Numbered from the stretch's first letter, positions 33,789 to 42,076 are shown. The stretch is DNA of 64,000 nt from Bacillus_AB infantis_C (GCF_050107595.1 NZ_JBNILH010000001.1:558001-622000); one strand, 5' to 3'. Notes: generated from the letters alone by a model not told the origin. Numbers and translations are program-made.

Positions 33789-34457
33789 ATGAGCAGCGAT
33801 AAAGGCGCCGTGCGCGAGAAAATTGCCAGACGGGCAGAGAAAGAAATTAAAGACGGATTTTATGTAAACCTCGGCATAGGCATGCCGACACTTGTAGCCA
33901 ATTATATTTCCGAAAACAAGGAAGTGGTCCTTCAATCCGAGAACGGGCTTCTTGGAATCGGGCCCTATCCGGATAAGGAAGATGTGGATGCCGACCTGAT
34001 CAATGCCGGAAAAGAAACCGTTACGGCCATACCGGGGGCAGCCTATTTTGACAGTGCCGAATCTTTTGCGATGATCCGGGGCGGGCATGTCAATGTCGCT
34101 ATTCTGGGAGGCATGGAGGTTTCCGAGGAAGGGGACCTGGCCAATTGGATGATCCCAGGCAAAATGATCAAAGGCATGGGCGGTGCGATGGATCTTGTCC
34201 ATGGGGCGCAAAAGATCATTGTTATCATGGAGCATACAAATAAAAACGGGGAAAGCAAGATACTCAAGTCCTGCTCCCTCCCGCTGACAGGCAAAGGGGT
34301 CGTGGACCGCATCATTACAGAGCGTGCCGTGATAGATGTAACAGCCGGGGGGCTAAAGCTGGTTGAGGTGGCGAAAGGCTTTACGGTTGAAGAGGTGGTC
34401 AGCTCGACCGGTCCGGAACTGCAGGTGGACGACTCGGTCTTAACAGAGGCATTTTAA
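33789..34457 (+). CDS. scoB: succinyl-CoA:3-ketoacid CoA-transferase subunit B
   Basis: Carries the catalytic glutamate that forms the glutamyl-CoA intermediate (E51 in QSENGLLGIGP). Seen in 222 residues: VNLGIGMPTLVANYI, GGHVNVAILGGMEV and a GKMIKGMGGAMDLV segment. AGAAAGGAG precedes the ATG. With ScoA and the thiolase it converts acetoacetate to two acetyl-CoA. Confidence 0.95.
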   Translation: MSSDKGAVREKIARRAEKEIKDGFYVNLGIGMPTLVANYISENKEVVLQSENGLLGIGPYPDKEDVDADLINAGKETVTAIPGAAYFDSAESFAMIRGGHVNVAILGGMEVSEEGDLANWMIPGKMIKGMGGAMDLVHGAQKIIVIMEHTNKNGESKILKSCSLPLTGKGVVDRIITERAVIDVTAGGLKLVEVAKGFTVEEVVSSTGPELQVDDSVLTEAF

Positions 34458-34519
34458 TGAAAGTTGGGTGCAGCCTCTGCGGCTGTACCTTTCTTCTGTA
34501 CACAGAGAGGGGAATTCAA

Positions 34520-34891
34520 ATGGGAATCACTTTTAAAGGGATCGATCATATTCAGCTGGCAGCACCTAAAGGGACAGAAGAGCAGGCCAGGGAGTTCTAC
34601 GGAAAGCTGCTGGGGCTTGAGGAAATCCCCAAGCCTGGGAATCTGCAAAAGAGGGGCGGCTGCTGGTTCCTCTGCGGCAGCCAGGAGGTGCACATCGGCA
34701 TCCAGGAAGATTTTCTTCCGGCCAGGAAGGCTCATCCGGGCTTTGCTGTCGAGGATCTTGCCGGACTGCGGAGCAGGCTGAAAGAGGCCGGCGCAGCGAT
34801 CAGGGAGGAGCCGCCGATTGATGGAAGAAACCGCTTCTTTACAGAAGATCCGTTTGGGAACAGAATCGAGTTCCTCGAATTTATCAGCTGA
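34520..34891 (+). CDS. VOC-superfamily (glyoxalase/dioxygenase fold) protein
   Basis: 123-residue protein with two beta-alpha-beta-beta-beta modules: GIDHIQLAAPKGTEEQAREFY at the start, GGCWFLCGSQEVHIGI, HPGFAVEDLA and a closing DPFGNRIEFLEF. His/Glu metal positions appear conserved, but the substrate cannot be predicted. The ATG at 34520 has GAGGGG eight bases upstream; an in-frame ATG at 34457 that touches the scoB stop lacks a ribosome site. It may be co-transcribed with scoAB. Confidence 0.82.
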   Translation: MGITFKGIDHIQLAAPKGTEEQAREFYGKLLGLEEIPKPGNLQKRGGCWFLCGSQEVHIGIQEDFLPARKAHPGFAVEDLAGLRSRLKEAGAAIREEPPIDGRNRFFTEDPFGNRIEFLEFIS

Positions 34892-34931
34892 TCCTTACTG
34901 AGCAGGGAAGAATTCTGCACTGCTCCTTGTA

Positions 34932-34940
34932 TGCTATAAT
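34932..34940 (+). promoter_or_regulatory. extended -10 promoter of yqkE
   Basis: TGC-TATAAT at 34932-34940 is a perfect extended -10 (TGN-TATAAT), 33 bases before the yqkE start. Confidence 0.6.
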
Positions 34941-34972
34941 ATCCTGTAAATACGCAAAAAGAGGGATAGAAC

Positions 34973-35218
34973 ATGAAGAAAAAACGCCAAACAGCACAGC
35001 AGAAAAAAGACGACAAGCCGGTTACACTGGGGGATATGCTGAATCAGGACCTGATGGATCAGCTGAAGGCAGCAAAGAAGCAGCTGAAAGATGAGGAATT
35101 GAAGAAGGCAGAAGAAGAGGAAAAAAGAAAGATAGAGGAACGGCGTTTAAAAGAGAAGAATAAAAGCTTTGAAGAGCTTCTTCAGGAGAGCAATTTAAAC
35201 TGGAAAGAGTATAAATGA
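34973..35218 (+). CDS. yqkE: YqkE family (DUF3886) protein
   Basis: 81 residues, highly charged: MKKKRQTAQQKKDDKPVTLG, then LNQDLMDQLKAAKKQLKDEE and a long Glu/Lys/Arg helix, ending SFEELLQESNLNWKEYK. It probably forms a single coiled coil or charged helix. Function is unknown. The position next to yqkF and nudF matches B. subtilis yqkE. Its stop overlaps the next start (ATGA). Confidence 0.87.
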   Translation: MKKKRQTAQQKKDDKPVTLGDMLNQDLMDQLKAAKKQLKDEELKKAEEEEKRKIEERRLKEKNKSFEELLQESNLNWKEYK

Positions 35219-35772
35219 TGGAAACTGGACCGAGGAAGGTGGAGGTCGTGCCGTACTGCGAAAGCTGGGCCATTTCCTTTCAGGAGGAAAAACAGCTTCT
35301 TGCTGCGGTCTTCGGCGAATCAGCAGCCATACACCATATCGGAAGCACCTCCATTCCCGGCATGAGCGCCAAGCCGATCATCGATATCCTGGCCGAAGCG
35401 GACAGTGCCGGCCTTTTTGATGAGGCAGCACCCAAGCTGCAGGGATGGGGCTATATAGCCAAAGGAGAAAATGGCATCCCTGGCCGGAGGTATTTTGTAA
35501 GATTTACCGAAGCGGGGGAAAGGCTTGTCCATCTGCATTGCTATCCAAAGGGGCACCCAGAAATAGGCAGGCACCTTCTGTTCCGGGACTATTTTCGGAA
35601 GCATCCGCAGGAAGCCGGTTTATACAGCAGGACAAAGCTGGAAGCCGCCCGGAAATACCCTTATGATATTGAATCCTATATAAAGGAGAAGGATCCGGTG
35701 GTGAAGCTGCTTGATGAAAAGGCGCTGGATTGGCGCCTGCAAAAAAAAGAAAAGGAAAAGGATCTATTATGA
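35215..35772 (+). CDS. GrpB family protein (nucleotidyltransferase-like fold)
   Basis: 185-residue UPF0157/GrpB protein. Seen: VEVVPYCESWAISFQEEK, the signature HHIGSTSIPGMSAKPIIDIL, and HLHCYPKGHPEIGRHLLFRDYFR. The fold is related to nucleotidyltransferases but the activity is not established. It overlaps yqkE by four bases, so the two are translationally coupled. Confidence 0.88.
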   Translation: MMETGPRKVEVVPYCESWAISFQEEKQLLAAVFGESAAIHHIGSTSIPGMSAKPIIDILAEADSAGLFDEAAPKLQGWGYIAKGENGIPGRRYFVRFTEAGERLVHLHCYPKGHPEIGRHLLFRDYFRKHPQEAGLYSRTKLEAARKYPYDIESYIKEKDPVVKLLDEKALDWRLQKKEKEKDLL

Positions 35773-35812
35773 TCCTGTTCCTTTTTTATGGTTATTTGGC
35801 AGTCGCCAGGGC

Positions 35813-36733
35813 CTATCTGTGCTGTCCATATTGATTTGCCAGGCTGATAGACTGGATGGCCGCCAGTTCTTCAGCTGATAAAGGACCAGCTGCCGCCGCC
35901 CTTGCATTCTCCCTGACCTGTGCGGCCGAGCTGGCGCCGGCAGCCACCGAAGCTACTGCAGGATTAGAGAGAACATATTGGAAGGCCAATTCTGTCATTG
36001 AACGGTTGCCGGCAGCGTCTTTCAGCCTGCCGAGAACGTCTTCAAGCTCTTTATAGCTGTAATCAAGATAACCGTTTTCCTTTACAGAACCCGAGGCTTT
36101 GCCCAGCATCTTATCGCTCAGCATCCCCTTGGCGAGCGGACCGCGGACCACGGCGCTGATAGCATTCTCTTTAAGAAGCGGGAGGGCTGTCTCCTCCGGG
36201 CGGCGGTCCAGGATGCTGTATTGCATCATCACAGAAGCGATATTGGATCTTTTCGCGTATTCCCGGATCACATTCGGCCTGATGGAGGAGATCCCATAAT
36301 GGCGGATGAAGCCCTCTTCCTTCAATTCCTCAAATGCTTCAATTGTTTCATCTATCGGATCATCAAGGGTGCCGCCATGAAGCTGATACAAGTCGATGTA
36401 ATCAGTTCCCAGCCGCTTCAGGCTTCCTTTGACGGCTTCTTTAATATAAGCCTTAGAAGGATCCCAGCTCCAGCCGTCCTTTGCTTCATTCCAGCGGTTG
36501 CCTGCTTTTGTGGCAATAATGACATTTTCACGCACTTCCTTGAGTGCTTCGCCGACGATTTTTTCATTTTCCCCGAAATCGTACAGATCTGCTGTATCAA
36601 AATAGTTGATTCCTTCTTCTAATGCTGCCTCGATGATCTTCTTTCCTTCCAGGGCGTCTGTGCCAAGCGACATGCAGCCAAATCCAAGCTCGCTTACGTA
36701 CAGTCCCGACTTTCCGAGCTCTCTCTTTTTCAT
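35813..36733 (-). CDS. yqkF: aldo/keto reductase YqkF
   Basis: NADPH-dependent oxidoreductase of the AKR superfamily, physiological substrate unknown. Seen in 306 residues: LGKSGLYVSELGFGCMSLGT, FDTADLYDFGENE with catalytic Asp and Tyr, IIATKAGNRW with catalytic Lys, and DLYQLHGGTLDDP with catalytic His. The ATG at 36733 has GAGGTG seven bases upstream; an in-frame run to 36922 overlaps the antisense of mciZ and is not coding. Confidence 0.93.
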   Translation of the reverse strand: MKKRELGKSGLYVSELGFGCMSLGTDALEGKKIIEAALEEGINYFDTADLYDFGENEKIVGEALKEVRENVIIATKAGNRWNEAKDGWSWDPSKAYIKEAVKGSLKRLGTDYIDLYQLHGGTLDDPIDETIEAFEELKEEGFIRHYGISSIRPNVIREYAKRSNIASVMMQYSILDRRPEETALPLLKENAISAVVRGPLAKGMLSDKMLGKASGSVKENGYLDYSYKELEDVLGRLKDAAGNRSMTELAFQYVLSNPAVASVAAGASSAAQVRENARAAAAGPLSAEELAAIQSISLANQYGQHR

Positions 36734-36801
36734 AATTTTCACCTCGAATTTATAATGCATCCATTGTATCGAAAAGAAGGGCACAGCCACAAATATAAAG
36801 A

Positions 36802-36969
36802 CTATTTTACCCTCCGGAGCCGGACTTTTTTCTGGCTGGCAGCTGTTTCTGCCGAATCGATCCATTCCTTGATCAGTGTATGTTTCAAAGTGTACTCTCT
36901 CAATTTTTCGCGAATCTCCCATGCCTTGCCTGCAAGGATAACGCCTTTAGAGTGGACGTGGACTTTCAA
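36802..36969 (-). CDS. mciZ: MciZ, FtsZ assembly inhibitor of the mother cell
   Basis: A 55-residue protein containing KVH--SKGVILAGKAWEIREKLREY and IKEWI, closely matching my memory of the 40-residue B. subtilis MciZ (KVHRMPKGVVLVGKAWEIR, KDWI), found beside yqkF. MciZ caps FtsZ filaments and blocks mid-cell Z-rings during sporulation. The TTG at 36969 is chosen because GGGGGAG precedes it by six bases. The copy here is about 15 residues longer, with a basic tail (QKKVRLRRVK). Confidence 0.85.
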   Translation of the reverse strand: MKVHVHSKGVILAGKAWEIREKLREYTLKHTLIKEWIDSAETAASQKKVRLRRVK

Positions 36970-36998
36970 TTCATACTCCCCCAAATAAAGTATGATAA

Positions 36999-37006
36999 AA
37001 TGTATG
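36999..37006 (-). promoter_or_regulatory. sigma-E-like -10 element of mciZ
   Basis: CATACATT on the minus strand matches the sigma-E -10 consensus (CATACANT), 30 bases before the TTG; the -35 region is weak. On the opposite strand TATGAT (36991-36996) may be the nudF -10. Confidence 0.5.
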
Positions 37007-37042
37007 AGCAGATAATCGGATTAGAACTGGAGTGATAGAACA

Positions 37043-37597
37043 GTGAAGCATCCTTTAGAAGAAAAAACGATAAAAACAGAGCAGATTTTTAACGGGAAGA
37101 TCATCTCCCTTCAGGTGGATGATGTGGAACTGCCGAACGGAAAAAGCTCAAAACGGGAGATAGTCAAGCATCCTGGAGCAGTAGCTGTCATTCCCCTTAC
37201 AGATGACAACAAAATCGTGATGGTAGAGCAGTTCAGAAAACCTCTTGAAAAGGCCATTGTGGAAATTCCGGCAGGCAAGCTTGAAAAAGGCGAAGATCCG
37301 GAACTTTGTGCAAAGAGGGAGCTGGAAGAAGAGACAGGCTATGTTTGCGGAAAAATTGAAAAGCTCGTTTCCTTTTATACTTCACCCGGTTTCGCTGATG
37401 AGATTCTCCATATTTACGCGGCAAGGGAACTGAGCAAAAAAGAAAACCCTGCTGTTCCGGACGAGGATGAATTTGTCGATGTAATTGAGCTTACTCTTAA
37501 AGAGGCACAGGCTTATATAGCAGATCAAAAAATCCATGATGCCAAAACAGTCTATGCTGTCCAATATCTCCAAATCGAACAGCTGAAAAGCAGATGA
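37043..37597 (+). CDS. nudF: ADP-ribose pyrophosphatase
   Basis: Nudix hydrolase that splits ADP-ribose into AMP and ribose 5-phosphate. Seen in 184 residues: VAVIPLTDDNKIVMVEQFR, IPAGKLEKGEDPELCAKREL followed by EEETGY, a complete Nudix box GX5EX7REUXEEXGU, and YTSPGFADEILHIY. The start is GTG with TGGAG about ten bases upstream. The stop TGA overlaps the ATG of the downstream endonuclease Q relative. Confidence 0.94.
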   Translation: MKHPLEEKTIKTEQIFNGKIISLQVDDVELPNGKSSKREIVKHPGAVAVIPLTDDNKIVMVEQFRKPLEKAIVEIPAGKLEKGEDPELCAKRELEEETGYVCGKIEKLVSFYTSPGFADEILHIYAARELSKKENPAVPDEDEFVDVIELTLKEAQAYIADQKIHDAKTVYAVQYLQIEQLKSR

Positions 37598-38766
37598 TGC
37601 TTCAAACTTATTATGCCGATATGCACATCCATATCGGCCGGACAAAGTCAGGGCGCGCCGTTAAAATAACCGGTGCCAGATCACTTGTGTTTTCAAATAT
37701 CATAGAGCATGCAAGGGACAGCAAAGGACTTGATATGATCGGGATAATTGACTGCCATTCACCCGAGATAATTGACGAGATGGAAGAGCTGATGGCCTCG
37801 GGCGAGCTTGTGCAGTCACCTGAAGGAGGTCTGCTGTACGGCGGCCTCGCAATCATCCCAGGGTCAGAGCTTGAAATCTATGATGAAAGCTGCAAGGGCC
37901 CCATCCATGTTCTCTGCTATTTTCCCAGCCTTGATGTGATGAAGGAATTCTCTTCATGGCTGAAAGGCCGCCTTAAAAATATCCATTTAAGCTCACAGCG
38001 CATTTATGCAACCGGGAAAGAACTGCAGTCACAGGTAAAGGCACTTGGCGGATTATTCATTCCGGCCCATGTCTTCACGCCTTTTAAAAGCATGTATGGA
38101 AAAGGGGTGGACCGGACGCTTGAGGAGGTCTTCGATAAGGATCTCATCGATGGGATTGAACTGGGTCTGAGTTCGGACACAGAAATGGCTGATATGATAC
38201 AGGAGCTGCACCAGTACCCTTTTCTCACAAATTCAGATGCTCACTCCCTCGGAAAAATAGCCAGGGAATATCAGCAGATTGAAATGGCCGGGCCTTCATT
38301 CAATGAGTTTCATTTAGCCTTGAAAAGAGAGGGAGGGAGAAGGATTTCCGCCAATTACGGACTGGATCCGCAGCTGGGTAAATACCATCAGACGGTTTGT
38401 ATGGACTGCCATTCCCCCCTCGCTTCCGGGCATAATGGCTGCTGGAAGTGCGGAAGCCGAAAGCAGGTGAAGGGAGTGGCCGAACGGATTATGGAGCTGA
38501 AGACGGCTGTGGATCCACCGGCAGACAGGCCGCCATATGTCCATCAAGTGCCGCTCGAATTCATTCCCGGCCTTGGCCCGAAAATCCTTGGAAGGCTGCT
38601 TGATCATTTTGGGACTGAAATGGACATACTCCACAGAGTGCCGAAGGAGGCCCTGAAAGAGGTCATTCCAGATAAGCTTGCTGTGATGATCGCCAAGGCG
38701 AGAAGCGGCCAGCTCAGCTTGAAAGCAGGCGGCGGAGGGAAGTACGGAAAGGTTGAGCAGGAATAG
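37594..38766 (+). CDS. endonuclease Q family protein (PHP domain, TIGR00375-like)
   Basis: 390-residue protein resembling EndoQ, which nicks 5' of deaminated bases (uracil, hypoxanthine, xanthine) or AP sites. Seen: PHP metal motif ADMHIHIGR, IIDCHSPEI, IPGSELEIYD, IPAHVFTPF, TNSDAHSLG, then a four-cysteine zinc site (CMDCHSP...CWKCGSR) and a C-terminal helix-hairpin-helix (IPGLGPKILGRLLDHFG). It is coupled to nudF by overlapping stop and start. Activity is inferred from the family. Confidence 0.87.
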   Translation: MMLQTYYADMHIHIGRTKSGRAVKITGARSLVFSNIIEHARDSKGLDMIGIIDCHSPEIIDEMEELMASGELVQSPEGGLLYGGLAIIPGSELEIYDESCKGPIHVLCYFPSLDVMKEFSSWLKGRLKNIHLSSQRIYATGKELQSQVKALGGLFIPAHVFTPFKSMYGKGVDRTLEEVFDKDLIDGIELGLSSDTEMADMIQELHQYPFLTNSDAHSLGKIAREYQQIEMAGPSFNEFHLALKREGGRRISANYGLDPQLGKYHQTVCMDCHSPLASGHNGCWKCGSRKQVKGVAERIMELKTAVDPPADRPPYVHQVPLEFIPGLGPKILGRLLDHFGTEMDILHRVPKEALKEVIPDKLAVMIAKARSGQLSLKAGGGGKYGKVEQE

Positions 38767-38819
38767 CAGCCGGAGCCGGAACGGTCGGAGAGCCGGGCTA
38801 TAATTGTAAATGTCTCGCA

Positions 38820-38855
38820 AGAACCGGATCCATAGAGCGGATCCGGTTTTTTCTA
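38820..38855 (+). terminator. intrinsic terminator of nudF unit
   Basis: AACCGGATCC / GGATCCGGTT around a seven-base loop and T6, at the junction with the convergent GNAT gene. Confidence 0.92.
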
Positions 38856-39419
38856 TTCTTTTATCTTTGCAAAAATACAAGTGTCCCTCAGTGCATCTCC
38901 GCTGGCGCAAAGGGTATTCTTTCTTAAGGTAGCTTCCAGAGTAAAGCCGAGCTTTTCGGGGATTTTTCTGCTTGCTGTGTTCTCCGGGTCACACCGGATC
39001 TCAATTCTGTTGGCAGACAGGCTGCTGAATGTAAACTCAATAAGGGCTTCGACCGCTTCGGAAATATATCCTTTCTTATGATGGCGCGAATCGCACCAAT
39101 AGCCGATTTCAAACCTGCCGGCCTCCCAGTCGATGCGATGCAGGCCTGTCGAGCCTATGAAGCGGCCGTCTTCTTTGCGGTATATATGGAGCCTGATATC
39201 TTCCCTCAGCCAGAATTTGGCGTAAGATCGGCGGATTCCTGCTTCAGTTTCTTCGAGGGACTGCTCCTTGCCGGCGAAAGGCAGCCACTGTTTCAGCTCA
39301 TTCTTTGATGCCATGACAGCATCATACACTTCTTTCCCATCGCCTGGCAGGCAAGGCCGGATATACAATCTTTCTGTCTCTGCAATGATCTCAGGAAAAT
39401 CGATTAAAACTGGATTCAT
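38853..39419 (-). CDS. GNAT N-acetyltransferase (RimJ/RimL type)
   Basis: 188-residue acetyl-CoA-dependent N-acetyltransferase. Seen: TERLYIRPCLPGDGKEVYDA, FIGSTGLHRIDWEAGRFEIG, the pyrophosphate-loop region RHHKKGYISEAVEALI, and NTASRKIPEKLGFTLEA. The substrate may be a protein N-terminus or a small amine; it cannot be told. The ATG at 39419 has AAAGGAGG nine bases upstream, so the longer upstream frame is rejected. Confidence 0.9.
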   Translation of the reverse strand: MNPVLIDFPEIIAETERLYIRPCLPGDGKEVYDAVMASKNELKQWLPFAGKEQSLEETEAGIRRSYAKFWLREDIRLHIYRKEDGRFIGSTGLHRIDWEAGRFEIGYWCDSRHHKKGYISEAVEALIEFTFSSLSANRIEIRCDPENTASRKIPEKLGFTLEATLRKNTLCASGDALRDTCIFAKIKE

Positions 39420-39512
39420 TTTCCATTCCTCCTTTGTGATTGTTCCGATTATATCGGGTGGCACAAAGACTGGCAATATATTTTTTTAATAATGGCAAAA
39501 TGATAGAATCCT

Positions 39513-39541
39513 GTCATAGACTGCTCTTTCCTGCATAGGAT
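39513..39541 (+). promoter_or_regulatory. sigma-E-like promoter of spoIIM
   Basis: GTCATAGA (39513-39520) and CATAGGAT (39534-39541), 13 bp apart, resemble the mother-cell sigma-E consensus and sit about 30 bp before the spoIIM start. Confidence 0.6.
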
Positions 39542-39571
39542 GTAGTAATAGATTCTACAGGAGGAAGAGCA

Positions 39572-40216
39572 ATGAAGAAACGTATGTACCAGAACTTTGC
39601 AGCCAATCATTTCCGCGAGCATTCCTCGATTTACTTATTCGTCATCGTCCTGTTTCTGATGGGGGTCATTTTTGGTGCCGTAGTGGTGAACAGCCTGAGC
39701 TTCAATCAAAAGGAAGATTTATATTACTATCTATCGCAATTTTTTGGACAGGTATCGGCCGGCACTGTAGCTGAGTCACATGATCTTTTTATCCAAAGCC
39801 TGTTTCATAACAGCAAGTTCATCGGCCTGATGTGGCTTCTCGGCATCTCGATCATCGGCCTGCCGGTCATCCTTGTGCTTCTATTTATAAAGGGGATGGT
39901 TGTCGGATTCACGGTCGGCTTTCTTGTAAACAGGATGGGCTGGGATGGATTCCTGCTTTCCTTTGTGTCAGTCATGCCGCAGAATATCATCATTATTCCG
40001 ATCTTTATAATAACTGCAGCGATGACAGTGGCTCTGTCCTTAAAAATGATCAGGAGGCAATTTATGAAAAATCTCGGCCAGCCAGTCGTGCCGATGTTCG
40101 GGAAATACTTGGCGGTGTTTTGCGCGGCAGTTGTATTATTATCAGTGGCTGCCGGCATAGAAGCCTATCTTTCCCCGGCTTTGATGAAATCTGTTGTCAG
40201 CAGTGTAAAGCCTTGA
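39572..40216 (+). CDS. spoIIM: stage II sporulation protein M
   Basis: Polytopic membrane protein of the SpoIIDMP complex that drives septal peptidoglycan remodelling and engulfment. Seen in 214 residues: cytoplasmic N-terminus with FREHSSIYLFVIVLF, about five hydrophobic helices, and the VSVMPQNIIIIPIFI segment typical of SpoIIM. ACAGGAGGAAG precedes ATG. An AT-rich near-palindrome (ATTAATTAT / ATAATTAAT, near 40227-40252) follows the stop. Confidence 0.95.
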   Translation: MKKRMYQNFAANHFREHSSIYLFVIVLFLMGVIFGAVVVNSLSFNQKEDLYYYLSQFFGQVSAGTVAESHDLFIQSLFHNSKFIGLMWLLGISIIGLPVILVLLFIKGMVVGFTVGFLVNRMGWDGFLLSFVSVMPQNIIIIPIFIITAAMTVALSLKMIRRQFMKNLGQPVVPMFGKYLAVFCAAVVLLSVAAGIEAYLSPALMKSVVSSVKP

Positions 40217-40282
40217 TTAATTATTTGATTAATTATAATATGATAATTAATATAATTTAATATAATATTTGTATCATCTTAT

Positions 40283-40326
40283 TTATAATGATTTTATTTT
40301 GAAAACATCTCCCTATCTGTTATAAT
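40283..40326 (+). promoter_or_regulatory. fur promoter with overlapping PerR box
   Basis: TTATAATGATTTTAT at 40283-40297 matches the PerR consensus TTATAATNATTATAA at all but two positions. It is followed by TTGAAA (40299-40304), 16 bp and TATAAT (40321-40326). B. subtilis fur is a known PerR target. Confidence 0.75.
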
Positions 40327-40360
40327 GAGAACTGACAGTGCGAGGGAGGGACTTTACGGG

Positions 40361-40825
40361 ATGGAGACTAGAATAGATAGAATTAAAAAACAGCTGCATT
40401 CGTCAAGCTATAAATTAACACCGCAGCGTGAAGCGACAGTCCGTGTGCTGCTGGAGAATGAAGAAGATCATCTGAGCGCGGAAGATGTATACCTCCTTGT
40501 CAAAGAGAAGTCGCCTGAGATAGGTCTGGCGACCGTTTATCGCACACTGGAGCTATTAACTGAACTGAAAATTGTCGATAAAATCAATTTTGGTGATGGA
40601 GTTTCCCGTTATGACCTCAGGCAGGAAGGCGCCGCCCATTTCCACCACCATTTAGTATGCATAGAATGCGGGGCAGTAGATGAAATCCAGGATGACCTTC
40701 TGGAGGATGTCGAAGCGATTGTCGAGCGAGACTGGAACTTTAAGATAAAAGATCACCGTCTGACATTTCATGGCATCTGCTACCGCTGCCAGGATAAAGA
40801 AGACAGCGCAGATGAAGCTGAATGA
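40361..40825 (+). CDS. fur: ferric uptake regulator Fur
   Basis: Fe(II)-dependent repressor of iron acquisition genes. Seen in 154 residues: winged-helix DNA-binding domain (SSSYKLTPQREATVRVLLEN, GLATVYRTLELL), metal-binding HFHHHLVCIECGAVDE, and two CxxC pairs (CIEC, CYRC) for structural zinc. METRIDRIKKQLHSS matches the B. subtilis start, so the in-frame ATG at 40325, lying in the promoter, is rejected. Confidence 0.95.
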   Translation: METRIDRIKKQLHSSSYKLTPQREATVRVLLENEEDHLSAEDVYLLVKEKSPEIGLATVYRTLELLTELKIVDKINFGDGVSRYDLRQEGAAHFHHHLVCIECGAVDEIQDDLLEDVEAIVERDWNFKIKDHRLTFHGICYRCQDKEDSADEAE

Positions 40826-40829
40826 CTGG

Positions 40830-40860
40830 AACCTTTTCTTTTAACCGGAAAAGGTTTTTA
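40830..40860 (+). terminator. intrinsic terminator of fur
   Basis: AACCTTTTC / GAAAAGGTT around a nine-base loop, then TTT and further Ts. Confidence 0.85.
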
Positions 40861-40944
40861 TTATTCCTAAAAGCTTTAGCCAGGGAGGTATAAATCTTGT
40901 CCAGCTTGGCATATCTTTTATTATAGAATGCAGCTGGAGGAAGA

Positions 40945-41175
40945 ATGATGAGATCCTGGATGACTATGACGTTTAAAACATTGAAGGTATTTGTCCTGTT
41001 TACGGGATGTACAATCCTTTTTTATTATGGGCTTTTGTGGTTAAATGAAGAATATCAGAGCTATCACCGCTATGATGAGCCGGAAGGCAGCGCCGTCAGG
41101 GTTTCTGGTGATTCAGTTTCTGATGAAACCGACTGGTTTGACAGACTGATTCTGTTTTACCTGAATGGGGAGTAA
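40945..41175 (+). CDS. yqzK: YqzK family (DUF4227) membrane protein
   Basis: 76-residue protein: an N-terminal transmembrane helix (LKVFVLFTGCTILFYYGLLW) and a short acidic exterior with RYDEPEGSAVRVSG and ending RLILFYLNGE. Function unknown. It sits between fur and xerD exactly as in B. subtilis. The gap to xerD is seven bases, so the two probably share a transcript. Confidence 0.87.
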   Translation: MMRSWMTMTFKTLKVFVLFTGCTILFYYGLLWLNEEYQSYHRYDEPEGSAVRVSGDSVSDETDWFDRLILFYLNGE

Positions 41176-41182
41176 TGCATAA

Positions 41183-42076
41183 ATGGAAGACAGGCTGAAA
41201 GATTTTGTGCACTTTTTATTGATTGAAAAGGGACTGGCCAATAATACAATTGTCTCTTATGAACGGGATTTGAAAAATTATCTTAAATTCATTGTGAAAA
41301 GCGAAGGACTTGCCAGTTTGAATGAAGTCCAAAGGGTCCATATCGTCCAGTTTCTGAAAAGGCTGAAGGAACAGGGGAAATCTGCCAAGACTCTTGCCAG
41401 GCATATTGCTTCCATCCGTGCCTTCCATCAGTTCCTGCTGAGGGAGAAGGCATGCGAAAATGATCCATCTGTACATATTGAGTCGCCGCAGCAGGAAAGA
41501 AGCCTTCCTAAGGTTCTAAGCATGGCAGAAGTGGAAACCCTCCTGGAATCGCCGTCAGATTCGAGCCATTACAGCCTCCGCGACAAAGCGATGCTTGAGC
41601 TCCTGTATGCAACAGGCATCAGGGTCAGTGAACTGATCGGACTGCAGATAGGCGATGTCCACCTGACAATGGGTTTTGTCCGCTGCATCGGGAAAGGAAA
41701 TAAAGAAAGAATCATCCCGATCGGGAAAACAGCTTCAGAAGCCATTGAAAGATACCTTCTGCATGGAAGGCCGAATTTTGTTTCGAAAAGCCGCAGAGAT
41801 GATACATTGTTCCTGAACCATCATGGCAGGCAGCTGACCCGCCAGGGGTTCTGGAAAATACTGAAAAAGCTTGCAGGCGATGCGGGCATCGAAAAAGAAC
41901 TGACCCCTCATACCTTAAGGCATTCATTTGCCACCCATCTGCTGGAAAATGGAGCAGATTTGCGGGCAGTACAGGAAATGCTCGGTCATGCGGATATATC
42001 GACAACCCAGATATATACCCATGTCACGAAAACAAGGCTGAAGGATGTATATTCGAAATTCCATCCCCGTGCCTGA
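41183..42076 (+). CDS. xerD: tyrosine recombinase XerD
   Basis: Chromosome dimer resolution at dif, together with XerC/CodV. Seen in 297 residues: N-terminal SAM-like core-binding domain (FLLIEKGLANNTIVSYERDL), catalytic R in ATGIRVSELIGL, K in GKGNKERIIPIG, HTLRHSFATHLLENG with H-x-x-R, and nucleophile region LGHADISTTQIYTHV with Tyr. Equivalent to B. subtilis ripX/xerD. Confidence 0.96.
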   Translation: MEDRLKDFVHFLLIEKGLANNTIVSYERDLKNYLKFIVKSEGLASLNEVQRVHIVQFLKRLKEQGKSAKTLARHIASIRAFHQFLLREKACENDPSVHIESPQQERSLPKVLSMAEVETLLESPSDSSHYSLRDKAMLELLYATGIRVSELIGLQIGDVHLTMGFVRCIGKGNKERIIPIGKTASEAIERYLLHGRPNFVSKSRRDDTLFLNHHGRQLTRQGFWKILKKLAGDAGIEKELTPHTLRHSFATHLLENGADLRAVQEMLGHADISTTQIYTHVTKTRLKDVYSKFHPRA

